This document shows, one piece after another, positions 39,764 through 46,746 of a DNA stretch of 64,000 bases. Within the stretch, counting starts at the first letter, position 1, and every line of letters begins with the position of its first letter. This DNA is from Glaciimonas sp. Its GTDB lineage: Bacteria; Pseudomonadota; Gammaproteobacteria; Burkholderiales; Burkholderiaceae_D. The position numbers and the translations under genes were made by a program. The DNA is taken from the NCBI GenBank assembly GCA_012927585.1, contig JABBOY010000030.1, positions 62,001-126,000 of the forward strand. The letters are read 5' to 3'. A model generated the notes under the pieces. It searched no databases and had not been told where the DNA came from. It saw nothing but the letters and a program-made list of their open reading frames with translations.

Positions 39764-39810
39764 GTTACGGGGCTTGACAAGCCCCTGCTCTGCTATTGAG
39801 CTACACCCGT
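39764..39810 (-). pseudogene. Partial tRNA copy (5' half of tRNA-Gly with altered anticodon arm)
   Basis: On the minus strand the sequence CGGGTGTAGCTCAATAGCAG repeats the acceptor-5' strand and D arm of the tRNA-Gly gene at 37218. It is followed by a perfect five-pair arm GGGGC/GCCCC with loop TTGTCAA, which would read as anticodon GTC. The T arm and 3' acceptor strand are missing. The flank beyond the 5' end (GAAGCG then CAAATTT) is also shared with the flank of the intact tRNA, so the duplication includes upstream sequence. It cannot be a functional tRNA. Confidence 0.7.
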
Positions 39811-39907
39811 GAAGCGGGCATCCTGCACAGGATTGACAAATTTGCAGTGGGCCTAAAGGAACGCCAATCGATGACGGCTTGCCCCGCATTTTTTGCCAGC
39901 GGCACCA

Positions 39908-40018
39908 TTACTGGCGCAGCTTTTCTTCTTTCTTGACTTTCTTGTCAGCCTTTTTTTCCTTCATTGTTTTGGCCGGTTCCTTCTTGGTGGTTTTTTTTGC
40001 ATCCTGGCTTTTGCTCAT
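39908..40018 (-). CDS. Tiny lysine-rich protein, 36 residues
   Basis: A 36-codon gene starting MSKSQDAKKTTKKEPAKT and ending KEEKLRQ. GGAG lies seven bases before the ATG. Half of the residues are lysine or glutamate and there is no hydrophobic segment. I recall similar very short basic proteins in Burkholderiales annotated only as hypothetical. It may bind nucleic acid or ribosomes, but nothing in the sequence proves this. It lies between the partial tRNA copy and tRNA-Thr. Confidence 0.6.
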   Translation of the reverse strand: MSKSQDAKKTTKKEPAKTMKEKKADKKVKKEEKLRQ

Positions 40019-40569
40019 GATTTACTCCGTGGTTGAAAATTCTAATTTCTGCTAAGTACCAATAAAACCAGTCGCGACCCGTTTCGCTCTGCGGCAACTG
40101 GATGGCTGACACAGCCGTCACCTGTTTTAACGTCTTAAATTTCACTTAAATGCGCCCGCTCAAGCGCGAGTGCATAAGCTGCCATGCTACGCCTTTTTTG
40201 GCGTGATTCACTCGCTGATATTGGCACGAACTGAGGCGTTATTCGCACTATTTTGGGAATCGAGGTATTCGTGTGAGAGGCGAAATTTTTTCCAGTTAGA
40301 AATTATTGGAAAATTCTCGGGCGAAGAATGGCGTACCTGATGCCCGGAAAATCTGGTTATTTTAAAAATTGAAGGCTATGACGGCAATATGCCGCCGAGG
40401 ATGGGCTGAGTTCCTGCAACGAGTGTAGTAGTTGATGGGTACTAGTTCGCTGTGTTTTATAAGCCCAGCTTAAGTTGATTAAACAGTCATTGCGCCAGGC
40501 CTGGTCCAAAAAAAACCGCATGTGCGGTTTCTGCTTCTTAAATAAATTTTCTGATTATTCTGGAATTTG

Positions 40570-40645
40570 TGGTGCCGTTGGCCGGAATCGAACTGGCGAC
40601 CTATTCGTTACGAGTGAATTGCTCTACCAACTGAGCTACAACGGC
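40570..40645 (-). tRNA. tRNA-Thr (anticodon CGT)
   Basis: The minus strand reads GCCGTTGTAGCTCAGTTGG at the 5' end and CCAACGGCACCA at the 3' end, with encoded CCA and a full acceptor stem. The anticodon loop CTCGTAA gives CGT, which reads ACG threonine codons. D arm, anticodon arm (TTCAC/GAATA region) and T arm are all present. Confidence 0.93.
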
Positions 40646-41291
40646 GGATATAAAAACAAGCTTGTCAAATTTACTTAATGCTGCACCGTTGTTTTGGTCA
40701 GCCCGATGGGTATTTTAGCAGTACGACGCCAAGTTGGAAACACCTAAGTTGGGACCACCTGTTAACTGATACGGATTTTTACAAGCAGGTCTAAGGTTTT
40801 TGGTGGCTGTTTTTTATCACTAAATTATTGCATCTCAATAAATCTTTTATGTTATGAATATAGTTAATTTAATAACTATATTGGTAAGAAAATTCTTATC
40901 AATTAAAACACTATTCCTATGTCGGCATTCAGCAAGCACCGATTGTGACAACACCTTGGGATTGCAATAATAAAACTGTGCATTAAAGCTTGGGTGGGTT
41001 GAATAAATGTTGCTCAAGCTTTCTGAAATTCACATTGGAAATGTGTTTTTTTTGATCTGAAGATGCATGATTGAAAGAAAGATAGTTGGAGATAAACCAA
41101 CGCAATTAATTGTAAAAAAAAATGTGAGGTTTGTACCTACAAGATCATCGGAATGGGTAAATATCTACAATATTCGGAATCTATGGTTTAAGTATTTTTA
41201 ATGCTTGTCCCGATTTCTGCGAGATTGGATGAAATCCTGTTCGGTTGACTTAGTAAGTCCATATTATTTCGAATTTAAGAGGGGGAATACC
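40646..41291. other. AT-rich regulatory gap with a 10-bp inverted repeat
   Basis: No gene is evident in this 646-base stretch. At 40857-40882 AATATAGTTA and TAACTATATT form a perfect ten-base inverted repeat around ATTTAA, which could be a protein-binding site. The lower base composition compared with the flanks, and its position before the Crp/Fnr gene, suggest a long control region or imported DNA. Confidence 0.45.
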
Positions 41292-42128
41292 ATGCTGCAA
41301 ACTCAAATATCAACGAACAAGCCGTTTTCACAAACTCTGCCGTCATCATCCTTGCCCGCCGGGCGGCAATGCCAAGGACGATTATGGTCCAGCCTGAAAG
41401 ATGTCTGCGACTTGCTGCGTATTCCTTTTGCTTCAGTTTGTGACGACGAAGACTTGTTGTTTCAGCATGTGCAGTTCAAGGCAGGGCAGCGAGTGCATAC
41501 CATTGGGCAAAATTTCGATGCGCTGTATATAGTACATTCCGGTTTTCTGAAAACTGTACTCATTGACGAATATGGCAATGAGCAAGTCCTCAGCTTTCCC
41601 ATGAAAGCCGACATCCTGGGTGTTGACGGTATCAATTCACGGCTGTATTCATCCGAAGCAGTGGCGTTATCGGATTGCGATTTGATTTTGCTGCCATTCA
41701 AAAAATTGACCGCGCTTGCTCGCACGCATGTTGAACTTGAAAACGCAATATATGATGTTCTGAGCCGGGAACTGGTACGCGAACAAGCGATGGTCGGCAT
41801 GCTGGGCGCACTCAGTGCCGAAGCACGGGTGGCGCGGTTTCTTGTAATGTTGTCGGACAGATTTGCCTTGATGGGGTACTCCAGCAAGTTTTTCAACCTC
41901 AGGATGACCCGGCACGAAATCGGCAGTTATCTGGGTTTGACCCTGGAAACAGTCAGCAGGACTTTATCTGCCTTTAACGAAATCGGCATGATTGCGGTCA
42001 ATCAGCGCACGATAGAGATTAAGGGTCTGGAGGCTCTGAAAAATCTGCGCCGTTTGCCGCCATCACGGAATCGTGCAAAACAATCCAAGGAAAATAAATT
42101 GGCAACTATGGCATATGCAGTGCAATAA
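41292..42128 (+). CDS. Crp/Fnr-family transcriptional regulator
   Basis: A 278-residue regulator: cyclic-nucleotide-binding-type beta roll (about residues 50-160), a dimer helix, and a C-terminal helix-turn-helix MTRHEIGSYLGLTLETVSRTLS that keeps the E-x-x-SR contacts of FNR. The iron-sulfur cysteines of true FNR are not in place: Cys27, Cys39 and Cys50 lack the C-x2-C-x5-C spacing, so oxygen sensing by a cluster is doubtful. I place the start at 41292 because GAGGGGG precedes it; the open frame from 41205 is unsupported. The stop overlaps the degenerate end of the miniature element at 42127. Targets are unknown; an FNR-type box lies upstream of the porin-cytochrome gene. Confidence 0.85.
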   Translation: MLQTQISTNKPFSQTLPSSSLPAGRQCQGRLWSSLKDVCDLLRIPFASVCDDEDLLFQHVQFKAGQRVHTIGQNFDALYIVHSGFLKTVLIDEYGNEQVLSFPMKADILGVDGINSRLYSSEAVALSDCDLILLPFKKLTALARTHVELENAIYDVLSRELVREQAMVGMLGALSAEARVARFLVMLSDRFALMGYSSKFFNLRMTRHEIGSYLGLTLETVSRTLSAFNEIGMIAVNQRTIEIKGLEALKNLRRLPPSRNRAKQSKENKLATMAYAVQ

Positions 42129-42345
42129 CGGATGTCACGCCCTTGTTCACAAAAAACACCAAAGACACGAAAAGCACGAAAACAGCAAACAATGTCTAAG
42201 TAGTGCAGGCCTCCGTGCCTGCAATCCCATACAGGCACGGAGGCCTGCACTACTGACAAACGAGCGCCAAAAAATGGTGTCATGCAGCTTTTTCGTGTCT
42301 TTCGTGCTTTTCGTGGACCGAATTTTTTGTGCGTAACATCAGTTA
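42127..42345. mobile_element. Miniature inverted-repeat element, copy 1
   Basis: A 219-base non-coding unit. Its right end is the perfect terminal repeat GCGTAACATCAGTT (42332-42345) and its left end the decayed AACGGATGTCACGC (42127-42140). Inside are a CACGAAAAGCACGAAAA stretch, the dispersed hairpin (42199-42254) and the inverse TTTTCGTGTCTTTCGTG stretch. The second copy at 46490-46712 is in opposite orientation. The terminal repeats equal those of the insertion sequence that starts three bases further on, so the element was probably moved by that transposase. Confidence 0.85.
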
Positions 42346-42347
42346 TT

Positions 42348-43295
42348 AACTGATGTTACGCAGCCTGCAGAGCCTGTAGTTCAGCATATGCCTGTTGGGT
42401 TGCTTTGATGAAGAGCTTTGCCCTTATCGCGAAATGGTTTGTTTTGAGCTTAAAATTCAGGCACTCCAATTTGAATACGGCATAAATTGACATGAACACA
42501 TGGTTGTTTTGCGTTGTTACTCTGCGTGTGGGAGATCGCGCCAGCGCGGCGTTGGTATTCAATGATGTATGGAACACTTCCACTTTCCACCGTATTTTGT
42601 AGAGAGCAGTTATCCTCTCGCCATCACACGCCACATCGCTGCACACCAGATTCAACAAGCCTGTGCCTTGGTCTTTGTTTGTAAATAAAGACTTGCCGCA
42701 CTAAAAGCACTGCATGTGCATATCCTTTTAGCCATGCGCGCACCGACTGCTTATTCGATAATTCCAGCGTGTTGTTGACGCAGGTTCCAATCATTTCGCG
42801 CATCAACGCGTTCTTCGTGACTTCGCTTTTACGTTTGATCTTGCGCGTCTTCAGATCGCAATACTGGAAGGGTTTTCTGATCACTTCAAAGGCTACCGGA
42901 ATCGAGGCCTCGCCGTTGTGATATAGCGCGTTGAGCAAGTTGATTCCCCGTACAGAGCGGCCCTGACAATGATCAAAATGCCAGCACATAATGTCATTTT
43001 CATCCGTCCATTGCTTCTCCTGGATGGTGTCGTCAAAAATGAGTACGCCATCATCACGCTCTATTTCACGTACTACTGACTTCACTTGCAGCCATAAATC
43101 TTTCGACGTGTATTCTCTTTCCGATAAAAACCGGGTCATGTGGTCGTGACTCACGTCCCCATCAACCATCGCAGACAACCCTGTCGCCGTCACCGATCCA
43201 AACGTACTTATCAAATAATCCGTGTACAACGCAAGTTCAGCTTTTTTCATTTCTATACATTAACAATTTATACCAGGGACTGCGTAACATCAGTT
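42348..43295 (-). mobile_element. Decayed IS4-type insertion sequence with terminal inverted repeats
   Basis: The element is bounded by AACTGATGTTACGC (42348-42361) and its inverse GCGTAACATCAGTT (43282-43295). It holds one transposase gene on the minus strand that is broken. The left end abuts the miniature element with only ATT between, giving a head-to-head palindrome of terminal repeats at 42332-42361. I do not see a convincing target duplication. Confidence 0.88.
42356..43250 (-). pseudogene. Frameshifted, internally deleted DDE transposase
   Basis: The 5' part (43250 down to about 42624) reads MKKAELALYTDYLISTFGS, with the first catalytic aspartate in GVLIFDDTIQEKQW, and continues to LVRQVFIYK. 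The reading then shifts to a second frame (about 42658-42356) containing the C-terminal signature YKIRWKVEVFHTSLNTNA with the catalytic glutamate and SPTRRVTTQNNHVFMSIYA. Compared with intact relatives as I recall them, about 50 residues around the second aspartate (the DSWF region) are missing between GTCVNN and ELSNKQ. It cannot encode an active enzyme. Confidence 0.85.
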
Positions 43296-43477
43296 AAGTA
43301 AGTGCCATTCCGGTCTGTCCTCTATTTTTCATCCGTCGTTTATATGGTTGAAATGCCTATCCGTCCGTCGGGGGCGGCTTCGGATTTGCTTCCAATTGCC
43401 ACACCTTTCGAAAACCATTGCGATGTTGACCCATTTGCTATTCCTGTATTCTTTTGCGTTATATTTGTTGAATCAGC

Positions 43478-44671
43478 CTAGATCTGCCGCTTCACCCTGA
43501 TGACGATCGTACCGACACCCAGGAAAGCGACGCCCATGAGAAGGAGTGTGACGGGCCAGCCCAAAGAATTGGCGAAATGCTTTGTGGTGAAATACCCGAT
43601 GAAGCCCAGCATGGCAATGACAGTGGTGAACAACAGCGCCCTGCTTTGCAGCACCACGCAGGCATAGAGCATGGATGCGGTCACTGCGAGATAGACGAGT
43701 TCGACGGACGTGTTATGCACAAGGTCGAACAGGCCGCTATATGCCATGATCGAACCGATGAAGTAGCCAAGGCCTGCCAGGCGCGAATACCGCCTCGCCT
43801 TATGCAGGCCGAAGGCTGCGGACATCACGCATACGCCAGTGACCAGACTCGTCCAGTCGGCGGCTGAGGCAATCGCGATACGGTCGAACAGGCCGCTGTT
43901 CAGCCAGATGATAGCAATCAGCAAAGCGGGTTCTGCGAGCACGCGGTATGGCGTTTTTTCAAGTGCGGTGGCGACCAGGAACAATGACGCCCCTAGGGCG
44001 ATTGCGATGTAAGCGAACGGGACGCCGAGCATGTCGAGGCCGACTTGCATGAAGCCGTAAACAAAGAACAGTGTCGTGAACGTCAGTACCGTGAGCCGGT
44101 ATTTGCCGAGCAGCGCCCCCTGGTGCAGGGCCATTACTCCGAATACGGCGAGTACTGCGGCGCGCCAGTTGTCGCCGTGTGGATACACCTCGTGGATCAG
44201 CACGAACCAGCCACCGGTCATCATGAATACCGAGGCGAGCGCGAGCGGCAGGATGAGCCGCGGATATTTGTTCTCATGCAGGGCGGAAACCAGCACGATG
44301 AGCAGAATGTAGCCCACCCCCAGCGTCATGAAGACCCGCATCGCACCACCCATGCTCTCCCAGAACGTGCCGATGTAGGTACCGATGCCCGCGAGGATGA
44401 AGATCGCGCCGAGATAGGTAAGCAGCGTCTTGGCGATATCGCCTCTGCTGCGCCGGGCGGGCACTGGCCGTGAAGCGGCAGGCGCATGAAAGGCAGCCTC
44501 GACTTCTGCAGGCGTGATGTCGTAGTTGCGCATGAGCTGCGCGATGCTCTCCAGCGCGCCGGGCTTATCCGCCACGCTGGACACACCGAGGATTCCGGCC
44601 AGCAGCGGCCAGCCCCACCAGCCGCCGCCGACCAGCATGACGACAACGATCACCAGCAACAGCCAAATCAT
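43478..44671 (-). CDS. Polytopic membrane protein (DUF2157-like)
   Basis: A 397-residue inner-membrane protein: one N-terminal hydrophobic segment (WLLLVIVVVMLVGGGWWGWPLL), a cytoplasmic stretch (about 35-95) with basic RRSRGDIAK, then roughly ten closely spaced membrane helices. The pattern resembles DUF2157-type proteins, but I am not certain of the family. The start at 44671 overlaps the stop of the upstream gene by four bases (ATGA), so the two are translationally coupled. The base composition is GC-richer than the surrounding accessory DNA. Function unknown. Confidence 0.65.
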   Translation of the reverse strand: MIWLLLVIVVVMLVGGGWWGWPLLAGILGVSSVADKPGALESIAQLMRNYDITPAEVEAAFHAPAASRPVPARRSRGDIAKTLLTYLGAIFILAGIGTYIGTFWESMGGAMRVFMTLGVGYILLIVLVSALHENKYPRLILPLALASVFMMTGGWFVLIHEVYPHGDNWRAAVLAVFGVMALHQGALLGKYRLTVLTFTTLFFVYGFMQVGLDMLGVPFAYIAIALGASLFLVATALEKTPYRVLAEPALLIAIIWLNSGLFDRIAIASAADWTSLVTGVCVMSAAFGLHKARRYSRLAGLGYFIGSIMAYSGLFDLVHNTSVELVYLAVTASMLYACVVLQSRALLFTTVIAMLGFIGYFTTKHFANSLGWPVTLLLMGVAFLGVGTIVIRVKRQI

Positions 44672-45270
44672 GGTGTCACCACCCAACCGATGAAGCGTGT
44701 GTTATTGCTGTAATACGTATTGCCCGCGTTGGGCAGACGGATGCTGCGCCCTTTTTTTGTGAGTACCGCTTCATTGCGGTAGCGCGCGGAATAAAACATG
44801 CCGGTGAAAAGATCACCCGAATAGCCGTTCATTCCAGCGCTGAATTCGTAACCATCCGGCGCAATGCTGGTCGAGTCGATCGTCAGTGCCGCCAGATCAG
44901 GCACCTCGATCAGCGTGATCTTTGCGGCATCTTCGGGGGTGGCGGGCCTTTGCCCCGTCGGTATCAGTCCGGGTGGCAGCAGGTATGAAATCTCCTGCAC
45001 GCCGCCGGTCTTTGCGCTGTAGCGCCACAGACGCGGTTTCTGGTAGCCCGCCGAACTGCCCTGAAAGAGGACTTGCGCCTTGTGGTCCACGACCGAGATC
45101 TGCACACCGTTCTGGTAATTGTTGTATTCCGTCGCGTAGATCACATCGTATTGCGGGGAATCGACCAGCAAGGCTGGAATGCCTGAAACCAGCAGGAACA
45201 CAACAACGAGCAGCAGCGGCAGGCCCAGGCCAAATGCTATGGTGGGGTTCTCGCGAAGGAATGATTTCAT
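44668..45270 (-). CDS. Membrane-anchored protein coupled to the polytopic protein
   Basis: A 200-residue protein with one N-terminal membrane segment (IAFGLGLPLLLVVVFLLVSGIP) and a periplasmic domain of about 165 residues rich in tyrosine, aspartate and asparagine (YDVIYATEYNNYQNG). No known catalytic motif is visible. Its end overlaps the start of the next gene (ATGA), and GGAGAGACC lies close before the start. The pair probably forms a two-gene membrane complex of unknown purpose. It lies between two miniature elements in inverted orientation. Confidence 0.6.
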   Translation of the reverse strand: MKSFLRENPTIAFGLGLPLLLVVVFLLVSGIPALLVDSPQYDVIYATEYNNYQNGVQISVVDHKAQVLFQGSSAGYQKPRLWRYSAKTGGVQEISYLLPPGLIPTGQRPATPEDAAKITLIEVPDLAALTIDSTSIAPDGYEFSAGMNGYSGDLFTGMFYSARYRNEAVLTKKGRSIRLPNAGNTYYSNNTRFIGWVVTP

Positions 45271-45466
45271 GCAGGTCTCTCCTTAAATGATGGTGCTTGG
45301 TTCAGTGGAAACGGTGGGCACCCCTATTTTCGAAAAGCTGACATCAGGCGTTTGTGCTTGGTGATTTTCAGCATGAAATCATAAGGTGATCCCGGGATCA
45401 AAGGTCGTGCGAAACCGGTCTGTGATGCCGCTCATGCCAAGGTGACGCTGCCAATGTGTAGTGTGA

Positions 45467-45928
45467 TTAACCCCGCTTGTGAGACGTATTGGAGTGCTCA
45501 ACCGCGTTATGCAAGCCCTCCAAATCATCGACCACTGCCTTGGAGAACGTGGTAAACACACCATCCAGCATCTTGTGTGCCTCGGGACTTTTGCCTGCTT
45601 TCGAGAGCGAAACCACGTTTGATGCAGCATAGTGGAACATCTTGTGGTGCTCAATCAGCGCCACGAAACCGGGGAAATGAGCCAAGTGCATTTTTCCATT
45701 ACCGTGAATCCATTGACCCAAGTCGCAGTGGTCGTCAAAGCAGATCACCTCCGGCAACAAGTCCTCGCTGGACGTGCCCGCCAAATAGGACTGCAAGCGT
45801 AACTTCCAGTTTTCGTGCGCCATGATGGCCGTCTGAATGTCCAGCCCCTCCATCGCGATGGATACAAGTGCATTTAAATGACTGTCGTTACTGGCCGTGC
45901 CAAAAAAATTATTGAAAAAACCGAACAT
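45467..45928 (-). CDS. Stand-alone CZB (chemoreceptor zinc-binding) domain protein
   Basis: A 153-residue cytoplasmic protein consisting of a CZB domain. The zinc ligands are seen as the first histidine in MAHENWKLRLQ, the cysteine in DDHCDLGQWI and the two histidines in HHKMFH. CZB domains bind zinc tightly and tune chemoreceptors or diguanylate cyclases such as E. coli DgcZ. I place the start at 45928 (MFGFFNNFF) with AAGGGA eight bases before it, because the open frame further upstream is a transposase remnant. No partner is fused to it; a GGDEF protein lies 820 bases downstream on the same strand. Confidence 0.8.
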   Translation of the reverse strand: MFGFFNNFFGTASNDSHLNALVSIAMEGLDIQTAIMAHENWKLRLQSYLAGTSSEDLLPEVICFDDHCDLGQWIHGNGKMHLAHFPGFVALIEHHKMFHYAASNVVSLSKAGKSPEAHKMLDGVFTTFSKAVVDDLEGLHNAVEHSNTSHKRG

Positions 45929-45966
45929 ACAAATCCCTTGGGTGATGGTGATGATGAGGTGTGAAG

Positions 45967-46444
45967 TTAATGAACGGACTAGCCTGATTGCGCTGGAGCG
46001 GTTGCTTACATACGATGCATAGTAATGGATGTTAAATGCCCGTCTCGCCAAATCATAACAGTCTCCAGTAGAAAAACGGGCTGCGCTACGAGCTTTACAG
46101 TACGCACCGGTTTTTGTGCTGCACAATGGCAGACCATGCAGTAGAAGCTTCACCGCCACGTCATCGACGATACCTTGGCAGGAGCGCTCTGGTTTCAGCG
46201 CTTGCGCCATAAACATGGACAGCGTCTCGGTCGGTGGGAACAGTCGTTCATGATGCTCGGGCAGCGATGCTTCCAGTGCGTCGAATAAATCCGGCGATGT
46301 GAGTAAATTAAAAAAACGAAAGGTGTCGCTGGCGCTAGCGTGATGTCGAAAACGACTGTGTTGAGATAACACAGAACGGGTATTGTGCATGAGGGCTGGC
46401 TTTACGATGGTGGCGATGGTTTGGCGACTGCAGCTTACCATCAT
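45967..46444 (-). pseudogene. N-terminal remnant of a second IS4-type transposase
   Basis: The stretch encodes a recognisable IS4 N terminus (LPEHHERLFPPTETLSMFMAQAL, then STKTGAYCKAR) and then degenerates before the catalytic core. By chance the frame stays open into the CZB gene, so automated calling would give a 325-residue fusion. It is a different transposase lineage from the one at 42356. No ends of the parent element are visible. Confidence 0.75.
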
Positions 46445-46489
46445 GCCAGCCTGTTTTTCCCAACTAATTCATGCACTTAGACCTTAAGC

Positions 46490-46712
46490 AACTGATGTTA
46501 CGCACAAAAAATTCGGTCCACGAAAGACACAAAAAAACTGCGTGACACCATTTTTTGCAGTTGTTTGTCACTAGTGCAGGCCTCCGTGCCTGCATGGGAT
46601 TGCGGGCACGGAGGCCTGCACTACTTAGACATTGCTTGCTGTTTTCGTGCTTTTCGTGTCTTTCGTGGAGAATGCTTTTCCTGCTTCGCATACACACTGC
46701 GTAACATCAGTT
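46490..46712. mobile_element. Miniature inverted-repeat element, copy 2
   Basis: A complete 223-base unit with perfect 14-base terminal repeats AACTGATGTTACGC (46490-46503) and GCGTAACATCAGTT (46699-46712), the same as those of the insertion sequence at 42348-43295. The dispersed hairpin lies in its middle (46571-46626), flanked by TTCGTGTCTTTCGTG-type stretches. It has no coding capacity. Its orientation is inverse to copy 1, so the two bracket 4.1 kb. Confidence 0.88.
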
Positions 46713-46746
46713 ATTAATTGCGATGCAGTAATCCAGGCAGTAATTT

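Noticed and set aside
40475-40678. 67-codon + strand frame
   Set aside because: It runs across the whole tRNA-Thr gene in antisense, so a protein is implausible.
45467-46444. Single 325-residue transposase-CZB fusion protein
   Set aside because: The transposase part degenerates before the catalytic core, and the CZB part has its own start with a good ribosome site.
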